Assembly (NCBI GenBank): GCA_046756985.1
Contig: JBHHXG010000066.1
Location: forward strand, 1-7,784
DNA: 7,784 nt
Source: JBHHXG01 sp046756985
GTDB taxonomy: Bacteria > Pseudomonadota > Zetaproteobacteria > Mariprofundales > Mariprofundaceae
Direction: 5' to 3'
Numbering within the stretch: the stretch's first letter is position 1; every line of letters begins with the position of its first letter. Shown in pieces: positions 1-7,166 of this stretch. A model generated the notes under the pieces. It was not told where the DNA came from. It saw only the letters and a list, made by a program, of their open reading frames with translations, and ran no database searches. The position numbers and the translations under genes were made by a program.

Positions 1-1692
1 GAGCAGCAGCGCAAGTTTTTCCTGCACGAGCAGTTGAAGGAAATCCAGCATGAGCTTGGCATGGATGAAGATCCGCGTGAAAAGGAAATAACCCGGCTCA
101 GGGAGCAGGCCAGTAAGCTGAAGTTTAGCGAGGAGGCGCAAAAGGCCTTTGATGAGGAAATTGACAAGCTTGCAATGCTGGACACGGCTTCGCCGGAATA
201 CGGCGTCACCCGTAATTATCTGGAGTGGCTGACATGCCTGCCCTGGGGCAAGTTCTGTCGCGATCGCTACAATCTGAAAACCGCATCAAAAGCGCTGAAC
301 AAGGATCATTCCGGACTTGAGGATGTAAAAGAGCGCATCCTCGAATTCATCTCTGTGGGTAGCCGCAAGCAGGAAGTTGGTGGCTCCATCATCCTTTTTG
401 TTGGCCCGCCGGGTGTCGGCAAAACCAGTATTGGCAAGGCCATTGCCGAGGCCATTGGCCGGCCCTTTTACCGTTTTTCCGTTGGCGGCATGCGCGACGA
501 GGCCGAGATCAAGGGCCATCGACGTACATATATCGGCGCCATGCCTGGCAAGATTGTGCAGGCGTTAAAACGTGTCGAGGCCGCGAATCCGGTCATTATG
601 ATCGATGAGGTAGATAAGATCGGCACTGATTTTCGTGGTGACCCGGCCTCGGCTCTGCTGGAAGTCCTTGATCCCGAGCAGAACAATGATTTCATGGATC
701 ATTATCTGGATGTCCGTTTTGACCTGTCGCGGGTACTGTTCCTGTTGACGGCCAACCAGCTTGATACCGTGCCGCCACCATTGCTGGACCGGGCCGAGAT
801 TATACGCCTGCCCGGTTATATCACACCGGAAAAGGTTGAGATCGCCCGCAAGCATCTGTGGCCGGCACAACTCAAGGCGCATGCCCTGACGCGCCGGGAA
901 GTGTCGATGACCAAATCGGTGCTGAAGCATTTGGTTGAAAACTACGCCCGCGAACCAGGTGTGCGTCAGTTGGAACAGTTGCTGAAAAAGATTCTTCGCA
1001 AGGTGGCGCGCAGGTTGTCTGAGGAACCTGGCATCGGTCCCATCAGGATTGGCACCAGGGATCTTGATGATTATATCGGCAAGCCACGCTTTCGTGAAAA
1101 GGCGATCAAACAGGGAGCCGGTTTGGCGACGGGTCTTGCCTGGACGGCGCTTGGTGGTACGACACTGACGCTGGAGGCCACCGTCGCCCATCATGATCGC
1201 CGCGGCCTGAAGCTGACCGGGCAGTTGGGCAAGGTCATGCAGGAGTCTGCAGAAATCGCCTATTCATATATTACAGCCAACCTTGAGCGTTTTGGTGTGC
1301 CGAAAGACTTCTTTGACAAGGCCTTTATTCATCTGCATGTGCCGGAGGGCGCCGTACCCAAGGACGGGCCATCAGCGGGCATTTCCATGGCAACGGCACT
1401 GCTGTCGCTTGCCTTGGACAAAGCGCCTGTGCCACTGGCGATGACCGGTGAACTAACACTAATCGGTGATGTGCTGCCCATCGGTGGCGTACGGGAAAAA
1501 CTGCTGGCGGCCAAGAGGCTGGGCATTACTGAAGTTATTCTGCCCTTTGCCAACAAGGTGGATGTTGAGGAACTGCCGGAGTACGTACCGAAGGGGCTAA
1601 CCATCCATTATGTCAAACATTTCACTGATGTTGCCAAGCTGATGTTCAGCCTGCGTCTGCGCCCGGTCCGGAGCGCAAAAAAACCGACGTAA
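1..1692 (+). CDS. lon: Lon ATP-dependent serine protease, 5' end missing
   Basis: Lon is a cytoplasmic AAA+ protease that unfolds and degrades misfolded and regulatory proteins. The frame is open from base 1 and continues upstream of the window, so a TTG at 34 is internal and not a start. The visible 563 residues lack roughly the first 230-250 of a usual ~800. In order: the end of the N-terminal coiled-coil region (EQQRKFFLHEQLKEIQ), the AAA+ module with Walker A GPPGVGKT (403-426) and Walker B VIMIDEVDK (592-618), and the protease domain with catalytic Ser in PKDGPSAG (codon 1372-1374) and catalytic Lys in GGVREKLLAAKR (codon 1498-1500). The Ser-Lys spacing is 42 residues, one fewer than in E. 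coli Lon. All key residues are present, so the enzyme should be active. The AAA+ segment reading LLTANQLDTVPPPLLDR differs noticeably from E. coli Lon, so this could be a second Lon paralogue; that is inference. It ends three bases before the next gene. Confidence 0.96.
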   Translation, partial: EQQRKFFLHEQLKEIQHELGMDEDPREKEITRLREQASKLKFSEEAQKAFDEEIDKLAMLDTASPEYGVTRNYLEWLTCLPWGKFCRDRYNLKTASKALNKDHSGLEDVKERILEFISVGSRKQEVGGSIILFVGPPGVGKTSIGKAIAEAIGRPFYRFSVGGMRDEAEIKGHRRTYIGAMPGKIVQALKRVEAANPVIMIDEVDKIGTDFRGDPASALLEVLDPEQNNDFMDHYLDVRFDLSRVLFLLTANQLDTVPPPLLDRAEIIRLPGYITPEKVEIARKHLWPAQLKAHALTRREVSMTKSVLKHLVENYAREPGVRQLEQLLKKILRKVARRLSEEPGIGPIRIGTRDLDDYIGKPRFREKAIKQGAGLATGLAWTALGGTTLTLEATVAHHDRRGLKLTGQLGKVMQESAEIAYSYITANLERFGVPKDFFDKAFIHLHVPEGAVPKDGPSAGISMATALLSLALDKAPVPLAMTGELTLIGDVLPIGGVREKLLAAKRLGITEVILPFANKVDVEELPEYVPKGLTIHYVKHFTDVAKLMFSLRLRPVRSAKKPT

Positions 1693-1695
1693 TCT

Positions 1696-2229
1696 TTGCC
1701 GCGTTTAAATTATTTTTCCTATGGCTCCAACATGCATCCGCTGCGTCTGGGCGAGCGTGTACCATCGTGCCGCGCACTCGGCATCGCCGAATTGCCAGAG
1801 TGGTCGCTCCAGTTTCATAAACGGGGCGCGGATCACTCAGCCAAATGCAATCTCGTTTTTACCGGCCAGAAAAAGGATCGCGTCATTGGCGTCGTTTATG
1901 ACATTGCAGCAGATGAAAAACCGAATCTGGATGCGGTGGAAGGTGGCTACCACACGGCACAGATAGAAATTTTAATGGATGGCAGTAAAACCAGCGTATT
2001 CAGTTATTTGGCCAATGCGGCTTATATTGACGAATCACTCAAGCCATTCGACTGGTATCTGGAGATGGTGGTAAGTGGCGCGTTGCATAACACTATGCCG
2101 AAGTCCTATGTGCAGCACATCGCCAGCAGAAGCATGATGATTGATGCGGATACCAGGCGCAGACAGGCAAATTTGAAACGGCTGGAGGCGATGCGGGAGT
2201 TTACCGCCGGTCAGGTAGCAGATGTATGA
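1696..2229 (+). CDS. Gamma-glutamylcyclotransferase-like (AIG2/GGCT fold) protein
   Basis: The 177-residue product has the family signature near its N terminus, NYFSYGSNM (residues 5-13), whose YGSN loop binds the gamma-glutamyl moiety. It also has the expected acidic catalytic candidate, Glu82 in DAVEGGY. Family members release 5-oxoproline from gamma-glutamyl amino acids, peptides or amines; the actual substrate cannot be read from sequence. No signal peptide or membrane segment is visible, so it should be cytoplasmic. The start is TTG at 1696: an in-frame lon stop lies at 1690-1692, and the first ATG (1732) would delete the YGSN loop. The nearest GGAG (1670-1673) is 22 bases from the TTG, too far for a normal ribosome site, so translation is probably coupled to termination of lon, only three bases away and in the same frame. 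Its last 29 bases overlap lspA on the other strand. The family call is firm, the exact reaction is not. Confidence 0.85.
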   Translation: MPRLNYFSYGSNMHPLRLGERVPSCRALGIAELPEWSLQFHKRGADHSAKCNLVFTGQKKDRVIGVVYDIAADEKPNLDAVEGGYHTAQIEILMDGSKTSVFSYLANAAYIDESLKPFDWYLEMVVSGALHNTMPKSYVQHIASRSMMIDADTRRRQANLKRLEAMREFTAGQVADV

Positions 2230-2686
2230 TAAGCAAGATTGCCACGCTCACGAAAATGCATGCATCGGCCACATTAAAGGCGGGCCAGTGATATTCAACG
2301 CCACCGATGCGTACATACCAGTCAACAAAATCAACCACATAACCAAGTTGGGCCCTATCCCAAATATTGCCAGCCGCACCGGCTAGGATGGCGACCAATA
2401 GCCATGAACTCAGACCCTGCTGGCTGCGCTCTTTGCTCCACCAGAACAGCACGGCAAAGGCGATGATGGTGGTCGTACCAAGCAGAAAATATGCCCTCCA
2501 TTCGTCCGGAAGATCGGCAAACATCGAGAATGCGACGCCTGTATTGTAAGCGCGGATAATGTTGAAAAAGCCGTCAATAACGACAAACGGGTGAAAATCA
2601 GGTTGCTGAATCCACCATTTTGTCAGCTGATCGGCGGTGAGAAGTAGAGCAAACAGCCCGGTCTGAGCCTGAGTCCGGCTAATCAA
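2201..2686 (-). CDS. lspA: Lipoprotein signal peptidase (signal peptidase II)
   Basis: LspA is an inner-membrane aspartyl protease that removes the signal peptide from diacylglyceryl-modified prolipoproteins; it is the target of globomycin. The 161-residue length is normal. Family motifs are present in order: ADQLTK (18-23), YNTGVAFS (47-54), AGAAGNIWDR (102-111), VVDFVD (117-122) and PAFNVAD (135-141). By family knowledge the catalytic pair is Asp119 and Asp141. The segment between them (VRIGGVEYHW) is a few residues longer than in E. coli. Four hydrophobic helices are visible, at about 8-25, 64-84, 94-110 and 138-157. The start is TTG, overlapping the ileS stop by four bases (TTGA, 2683-2686); there is no in-frame ATG before the first motif. 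That overlap implies coupling to ileS translation. In many gammaproteobacteria fkpB and ispH follow lspA, but here its 3' end runs into the convergent GGCT-like gene. Confidence 0.96.
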   Translation of the reverse strand: MISRTQAQTGLFALLLTADQLTKWWIQQPDFHPFVVIDGFFNIIRAYNTGVAFSMFADLPDEWRAYFLLGTTTIIAFAVLFWWSKERSQQGLSSWLLVAILAGAAGNIWDRAQLGYVVDFVDWYVRIGGVEYHWPAFNVADACIFVSVAILLIIHLLPDRR

Positions 2687-5460
2687 GCGATGACAACTTC
2701 AAAGCAGCGGGGGCACAGTTCGTTGTGAACTGTATGTGCAGGCTCCGCAGGCGTACTGACATTCCAGCAGCGTGGGCATTTCACACCATCTGCTGGCCCA
2801 ATTGAGATGGCGTCGCCTGCTTCTACTTTGGCGACAATGAACAGTTGCTCATAAGTTTCTCCAAGTGATTCGGCGAATGATGTGTCCAGACTCGGTACAG
2901 TCACCGTGGCGGCGATGGACGAGCCGATTACGCCATCCTTTTTGGCCTGATCCAGTGCGGTGTTGACCTGTTCGCGAATGGCAAAGAATGATTCCCAGGC
3001 CTCTTCATCAATCCTGATATCGGCAACCGGGTGGAATGTCTGCAAATGTATGCTTTTTTCGTCTGATCCCGGCAGGTGGTCCCATGCTTCTTCGGCCGTG
3101 AATGGCAGGATCGGCGCAATTAACCGGATCAGCGTATCGGCCAGTTCGTACAGCGTGGCACGGGCTGAAACGCGGCGCTCCGAATGCTGCGCATCACAGT
3201 AAAGCCTGTCCTTGATGACATCCAGGTAGAAACCACCCAGCTCGACCGAGCAGAAGTTGTGAATTTCCTGATGAATACGGTGGAATTGATAACTCTCGTT
3301 ACAAGCATGCACATGACGTTCAAGCTGCGACAGACGATGCGAAGCCCACTGATCCAACGGCTGGCGTTTTTCAACTGGTACCGCATCACGTCCGGGATCA
3401 AAACCGTCCAGATTACCGAGCAGAAAGCGGATGGTGTTGCGGATGCGGCGATAGGCCTCGGCCAGTTGTTTTAGAATGTCATCGGAAATGCGGATATCAG
3501 CTGAATAATCAGATGAGGCAATCCACAGCCGCAGAATGTCTGCGCCCATTTGCTGGATGATTTTTTGCGGCGCAATCACATTGCCGCGTGATTTGGACAT
3601 CTTGTTGCCATTGGCATCGACGACGAAACCGTGCGTCAGTACGCCCTTAAATGGAGCAACGCCGCGCGTACCAACACTCTCCAGCAGCGAAGACTGGAAC
3701 CAGCCGCGATGCTGGTCGCTGCCTTCCAGATAGAGGTCGGCGGGCAATTCCAGATCGTTGCGTTGCTCCAGAACGCAGGCATGCGTGGAACCGGAATCAA
3801 ACCAGACATCAAGGATATCGGTCTCTTTCTCAAAACTGGCACTGCCGCAATCCGGACATGTTGTTCCGGCAGGCAAAAACTCTGAGACATCTTTGGCGAA
3901 CCAGACATCGGCACCACCCTTTTCTACCTGTCGGGCAATGCCTTCGACAATCTCTGGAGTAGTTACAGCATGGGATTCACAAGTTGAACATTTGATCACG
4001 GTGATCGGCACGCCCCAGTTGCGCTGGCGTGAAACGCACCAGTCCGGCCGTTGTTCGACCATCGCTCTGATTCGATTCTCGCCCCACTCCGGTGTCCAGG
4101 TAGTTTCGCTGATGGCCTTCAGCGCCTTATCGCGCAGACCATTTTTATCCATAGCTATAAACCATTGCGGCGTGGCACGGAAAATCAGCGGTTTGTGGCA
4201 GCGCCAGCAGTGCGGATAGGAATGCCTGACTTCACTGGTCTCCAGCAGTGCACCACAGCCCTGCAGATGCTCAACCATGATGGCATTGGCCTGGTAAACA
4301 TGGCGTCCGGCCACAACCGGTGTTGCCTCATCAAACACACCGGTATCGCCGACCGGGTTGAATGCCTTCAGCCCGTATTTCATGCCGATTTCGTAATCTT
4401 CCTGACCATGGCCGGGGGCGGTATGTACCGAACCGGTGCCGGCTTCCAGCGTCACATGGTCGCCGACCAGAATGGGTGCATCCTGGTCCAGATAGGGGTG
4501 GCGGAATTTGCGATTTTCGAGCGTTTTGCCACTAAAACGCACCAATACTGATCCTTTTGCGCCGATTTCAGTCAAAACCTGCTTTCTCAGGTCTTCGGCC
4601 AGAATCAGTATTTCACCGGTCCTCAGGTTTTTGTTTTCACCGGTATCGGTGATTTTTACGGCGGAGTATTCGATGCCCGGCCCCACGGAGACAGCTAGGT
4701 TGGCAGGAATGGTCCACGGTGTGGTGGTCCAGATGACAATGGACACATCTCCGCTCAGTTGCGGGTCTACGTCCGCCAAATCCTCACCGGCAACAAATTT
4801 GACGTAAATAGAGTGCGAAGTGTGATCTTCATACTCCACTTCGGCTTCAGCCAATGCGGTGGCGCAGGAAACACACCAGTGCACTGGCTTCGCACCCTTG
4901 TACAGGCTGCCATTTTCAAGAAAGCGGCCGATCTCGCGCACCGTATTGGCCTCGAAATGATAATCCATCGTGATGTATGGATGGTCCCAGTCGCCAATCA
5001 CACCAAGGCGCTTAAATTCTTCGCGTTGTACGTCAATCTGACCCTTTGCATATTCGCGGCAGGCGGCGCGGAATTCCGAATCGCTGATGTCATCCTTCTT
5101 CCGCTTTTTCTTTTTGAACTTTTCTTCTACTTTCAGCTCGATCGGCAAGCCATGGCAATCCCAGCCCGGCACGAAGGGCGCATCAAAACCAAGCATCGAA
5201 CGTGAACGAACGACGATATCTTTCAGAACCTTATTAACGGCATGACCGATGTGAATATTACCATTGGCGTATGGTGGACCATCATGCAGCACAAACTTCG
5301 TTGCCTCTTTGCGCTGCTTGCGCAGCTGTTCGTAGAGTTTGTCGCTTTGCCACTGTTGCAGACGCACCGGTTCGCGCTGCGGCAAATTCCCCCGCATCGG
5401 GAAATCCGTTTTCGGCAGGAAGACAGTCGGTCGATAATCAAATTGTTCTTGTTCAGCCAA
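2683..5460 (-). CDS. ileS: Isoleucyl-tRNA synthetase
   Basis: This class I synthetase charges tRNA-Ile with isoleucine and hydrolyses mischarged valine. Its 925 residues match the bacterial family (E. coli 938). Visible landmarks are the ATP-binding HIGH motif at residues 70-73 (bases 5242-5253), the editing domain with WTTTPWT (244-250) and HTAPGHGQEDY (346-356), the KMSKS loop at 620-624 (bases 3589-3603), and a C-terminal zinc finger with Cys895, 898, 916 and 919 (bases 2704-2778). Two further CxxC pairs, Cys491/494 and Cys535/538, suggest an additional zinc knuckle that E. coli IleS lacks. A lysine-rich stretch, KKKKRKK at about 117-122, lies where E. coli has EYGKPGEKF. The start is TTG at 5460, chosen because a GGAG lies seven bases upstream and MAEQEQFDYRPTVFLPKTDFPMRG fits the family N terminus. 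It lies 66 bases after ribF and is coupled to lspA by a 4-base overlap. Confidence 0.97.
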   Translation of the reverse strand: MAEQEQFDYRPTVFLPKTDFPMRGNLPQREPVRLQQWQSDKLYEQLRKQRKEATKFVLHDGPPYANGNIHIGHAVNKVLKDIVVRSRSMLGFDAPFVPGWDCHGLPIELKVEEKFKKKKRKKDDISDSEFRAACREYAKGQIDVQREEFKRLGVIGDWDHPYITMDYHFEANTVREIGRFLENGSLYKGAKPVHWCVSCATALAEAEVEYEDHTSHSIYVKFVAGEDLADVDPQLSGDVSIVIWTTTPWTIPANLAVSVGPGIEYSAVKITDTGENKNLRTGEILILAEDLRKQVLTEIGAKGSVLVRFSGKTLENRKFRHPYLDQDAPILVGDHVTLEAGTGSVHTAPGHGQEDYEIGMKYGLKAFNPVGDTGVFDEATPVVAGRHVYQANAIMVEHLQGCGALLETSEVRHSYPHCWRCHKPLIFRATPQWFIAMDKNGLRDKALKAISETTWTPEWGENRIRAMVEQRPDWCVSRQRNWGVPITVIKCSTCESHAVTTPEIVEGIARQVEKGGADVWFAKDVSEFLPAGTTCPDCGSASFEKETDILDVWFDSGSTHACVLEQRNDLELPADLYLEGSDQHRGWFQSSLLESVGTRGVAPFKGVLTHGFVVDANGNKMSKSRGNVIAPQKIIQQMGADILRLWIASSDYSADIRISDDILKQLAEAYRRIRNTIRFLLGNLDGFDPGRDAVPVEKRQPLDQWASHRLSQLERHVHACNESYQFHRIHQEIHNFCSVELGGFYLDVIKDRLYCDAQHSERRVSARATLYELADTLIRLIAPILPFTAEEAWDHLPGSDEKSIHLQTFHPVADIRIDEEAWESFFAIREQVNTALDQAKKDGVIGSSIAATVTVPSLDTSFAESLGETYEQLFIVAKVEAGDAISIGPADGVKCPRCWNVSTPAEPAHTVHNELCPRCFEVVIA

Positions 5461-5467
5461 GATGATG

Positions 5468-5471
5468 CTCC
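5468..5471 (-). promoter_or_regulatory. Ribosome binding site of ileS (GGAG)
   Basis: The - strand reads CTGGAGCATCATCTTG. The GGAG is separated from the TTG by seven bases, a normal Shine-Dalgarno spacing. It is the main reason for choosing the non-ATG start at 5460, since no suitable in-frame ATG exists in the short ribF-ileS gap. Confidence 0.7.
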
Positions 5472-5499
5472 AGTCAAAAATCAGCCCAAAAGCCGGCGA

Positions 5500-5528
5500 A
5501 TCATAGGGAAAGTTTTCGCTTTTGTCTC
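5500..5528 (-). promoter_or_regulatory. Possible sigma-70 promoter for ileS-lspA
   Basis: On the - strand a -35-like GAGACA (5523-5528, 4 of 6 consensus) overlaps the ribF stop codon. It is followed after exactly 17 bases by TATGAT (5500-5505, 5 of 6 consensus). Transcription would start around 5493, giving a leader of about 30 bases that contains the ileS ribosome site. It would let ileS-lspA be transcribed independently of ribF. The match is moderate, and read-through from ribF is equally possible. Confidence 0.35.
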
Positions 5529-6453
5529 AGTTGGAAAGAATTTTTCTGGCCGCCTCGCAATCTCTGGCGATCTGCCTGGCCAGATCATCGGCTCCGGTAA
5601 AAGCGCGATCCTCCCGGATACGCTGCACAAAACTGACTTTCAGCCGTTTTTTGTAGAAGTCAGGACTGTCATCAAAAACATGTGTTTCCAGAATCAGTTT
5701 CCGGCCCCCAAAGGTAGGTCGATAGCCGAGATAGCCCGCAGCATTCCATGTTTGTCCTTGTGAGCTTGCACGCACGGCATAAATACCGGCGGGCGGATGC
5801 GCCAGGTCGGCAATATCCAGATTGGCGGTTGGAAAGCCAAGCTTGCGGCCGCGGGCATCGCCTTTACCGACATGGCCGGAAATCGAATAAGGGCGGCCGA
5901 GCAAATCCTCGGCCAGCCTGAAATCAGCAGCTTCAATGGCCGAACGGATACGGCTGGATGACACCACAGCGCCATGCATTTCAAAGGCCGCAGCCTCGCT
6001 GACCGTAAAGTCCATCTCCTCGCCAAGCATGCGCAGGTTTTCAACATGTCCGGCACGATCATGCCCGAAGGCAAAATCGTATCCGACATGGATGTGCTTC
6101 ATTTTGAAAGCAGCATACAGCCGCTTAATGAATGTTTCGGGCGACCAGGCGGCCAGTTTTTTGTCGAAGTGCAACAGCATAACGGCGTCTACTCCGGCCT
6201 TTTCAAGCGATTCGAGCCGCTCATGCAGATGGCAAAGGCGGCGCGGCGCTTCGTCCGGAAACAGGATGGCACGCGGGTGTGGTTCAAAGGTAATGGCGAC
6301 AGCAGGACCTTTTGCGGCCAGCGCATGCCCTTTCAGCTCGGCCAGCACCTGTTCATGTCCCATATGCACGCCATCAAAATTGCCGACGGTGATCGCACCG
6401 CCATGTACGCTGGCGGCATGCATCGCGGTATCCCATGAACGTAAAATGCGCAT
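5527..6453 (-). CDS. ribF: Bifunctional riboflavin kinase / FAD synthetase
   Basis: RibF phosphorylates riboflavin to FMN and then adenylates FMN to FAD in the cytoplasm. Its 308 residues are typical. The N-terminal nucleotidyltransferase domain shows GNFDGVHMGH (24-33), TFEPHP (55-60), the family loop VGYDFAFGHDRAG (123-135) and SSSRIR (165-170). The C-terminal riboflavin kinase domain begins near 187 and shows GKGDARGRKLGFPTANL (196-212), with the PTAN Mg-ATP site, and the probable catalytic base Glu256 in LETHVFD. The start is the ATG at 6453, placing the first motif about 24 residues in, as in E. coli RibF. No clear Shine-Dalgarno precedes it; the upstream bases are GC-rich (GGCTGCGGCGC). 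It sits 62 bases downstream of tetR and 66 upstream of ileS on the same strand, matching the conserved ribF-ileS-lspA order. Confidence 0.96.
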   Translation of the reverse strand: MRILRSWDTAMHAASVHGGAITVGNFDGVHMGHEQVLAELKGHALAAKGPAVAITFEPHPRAILFPDEAPRRLCHLHERLESLEKAGVDAVMLLHFDKKLAAWSPETFIKRLYAAFKMKHIHVGYDFAFGHDRAGHVENLRMLGEEMDFTVSEAAAFEMHGAVVSSSRIRSAIEAADFRLAEDLLGRPYSISGHVGKGDARGRKLGFPTANLDIADLAHPPAGIYAVRASSQGQTWNAAGYLGYRPTFGGRKLILETHVFDDSPDFYKKRLKVSFVQRIREDRAFTGADDLARQIARDCEAARKILSN

Positions 6454-6515
6454 GCGCCGCAGCCTAGCCCGGATGTTTCATGAGATCACGAATATATGGT
6501 CTGGAATATGATGCG

Positions 6516-7094
6516 CTAGGAAGAAGGTGCTTCAAATGCGGAATCGATCAGGATCCTTGCCGCCCGGCTGGCATTTTTGGATGCGTCCCTCTGGCCCGAG
6601 ACATGCGTCAAAATGACCGCACCTTCAAACAACAACGCTAATTGTTTCGCCAGACCATACGGGTTCGGCGCTCCTGCCTGAGTGGCCAGTTCACGGAAAT
6701 AACCCATAAATAACCGCTTGTTCATTGCTGCGATGTGATGAATGGGATGGTTATGGGCAGCATACTCGCCTGCTGCCTTGATAAAGGGGCAGCCCAGAAA
6801 ACTACGATGCTGCAGCCATAAGGTGTTCTGAACTTCGAACATGGCGAGCAGCCGTTCTCTGGGGGTGTCGGCGCTACGTTCAACTGCTTCGATAAATGTT
6901 GTGCGAATCTTCTCGCCCTCGCACTCCAGTACCGCTTCGATCAATGCCTCTTTGCTTTTGAAGTGCTGGTATAGCGTGCCCTTGGCGACCCCGGCTGTTT
7001 CGAGAATTTCCGCCAGCCCGGTGGCATGAAAGCCTTTTTCGTAAAACAGCAGGTAGGCTGTTTCAATGAGGGTGTCGCGTTTTGATTTGGCCAT
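6516..7094 (-). CDS. TetR/AcrR-family transcriptional repressor
   Basis: The 192-residue protein has the TetR layout: an N-terminal DNA-binding domain (about 5-52) and a helical C-terminal ligand/dimer domain. The helix-turn-helix is at about 27-47, with the hallmark GVAKGTLYQHFKSKEAL (35-51). The C-terminal segment FLGCPFIKAAGEY (99-111) resembles a common TetR subfamily having GCPF/GCxF at this point. Cys102 there and Cys58 are the only cysteines. A histidine-rich stretch, HNHPIHH (114-120), follows. The inducer is unknown. I chose the ATG at 7094 because MAKSKRDTLIETAYLLF is the usual family N terminus. A GTG at 7121 would add nine residues, but it lies inside the putative promoter spacer. 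No strong ribosome site precedes the ATG. Upstream lie a good promoter and two identical operator-like sites, so autoregulation is likely. Whether it controls the neighbouring ribF or folA cannot be told from sequence. Confidence 0.92.
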   Translation of the reverse strand: MAKSKRDTLIETAYLLFYEKGFHATGLAEILETAGVAKGTLYQHFKSKEALIEAVLECEGEKIRTTFIEAVERSADTPRERLLAMFEVQNTLWLQHRSFLGCPFIKAAGEYAAHNHPIHHIAAMNKRLFMGYFRELATQAGAPNPYGLAKQLALLFEGAVILTHVSGQRDASKNASRAARILIDSAFEAPSS

Positions 7095-7103
7095 GACGGC
7101 TCT

Positions 7104-7131
7104 ATTATACCGACCAGTCACCTTATTACAA
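7104..7131 (-). promoter_or_regulatory. Probable tetR promoter
   Basis: The - strand carries TTGTAA (7126-7131, 4 of 6 match to the -35 consensus), a 16-base spacer and a perfect TATAAT (7104-7109). The spacer holds the ACTGGTCGG core of the operator-like repeat, so bound repressor would block RNA polymerase. Only nine bases separate TATAAT from the tetR ATG, so the predicted transcription start is about 7097, leaving a leader of only a few bases. Confidence 0.6.
7109..7119. promoter_or_regulatory. Operator-like site 1 (proximal), probable TetR binding site
   Basis: The sequence ACCGACCAGTC contains the inverted half-sites GAC and GTC around a 2-base centre. It lies between the -35 and -10 elements of the probable tetR promoter and is repeated exactly at 7215-7225. 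TetR-family repressors usually bind short palindromes overlapping their own promoter, which makes this the natural candidate operator. Binding is inferred, not shown. Confidence 0.5.
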
Positions 7132-7166
7132 TGCTAATGGGGTAAGCACCCGATTCATCAGTATTC

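Noticed and set aside
34..36. TTG as a possible start of the Lon gene
   Set aside because: The frame is open to base 1 and the residues before it (EQQRKFFLHEQ) align with the interior of Lon, so the gene simply enters from outside the window.
1677..1683. Run of seven A residues near the end of lon as a slippage or frameshift site
   Set aside because: The next gene is in the same frame as lon, so slippage would not join them, and no stimulating stem-loop is visible.
4051..4551. Long open frames on the + strand opposite ileS (also at 3758-4219 and 4759-5205)
   Set aside because: They lie antisense to a full, well conserved ileS and encode no recognisable motif; they are products of its codon use.
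5461..5526. Terminator between ribF and ileS (AGCC/GGCT-like arms followed by TTTTT on the - strand)
   Set aside because: The possible stem is only three or four pairs with mismatches, too weak to support, and it would separate genes usually co-transcribed.
5461..5526. T-box or other leader control of ileS
   Set aside because: Only 66 bases separate ribF and ileS, too short for a T-box, and no specifier or antiterminator sequence is visible.
5974..6438. Open frames on the + strand opposite ribF
   Set aside because: They are fully antisense to conserved ribF domains, with no family resemblance or ribosome site.
6491..6496. TATATT on the - strand as a ribF promoter -10 box
   Set aside because: No recognisable -35 hexamer lies 16-18 bases upstream, so the match is likely chance in a short AT-rich spot.
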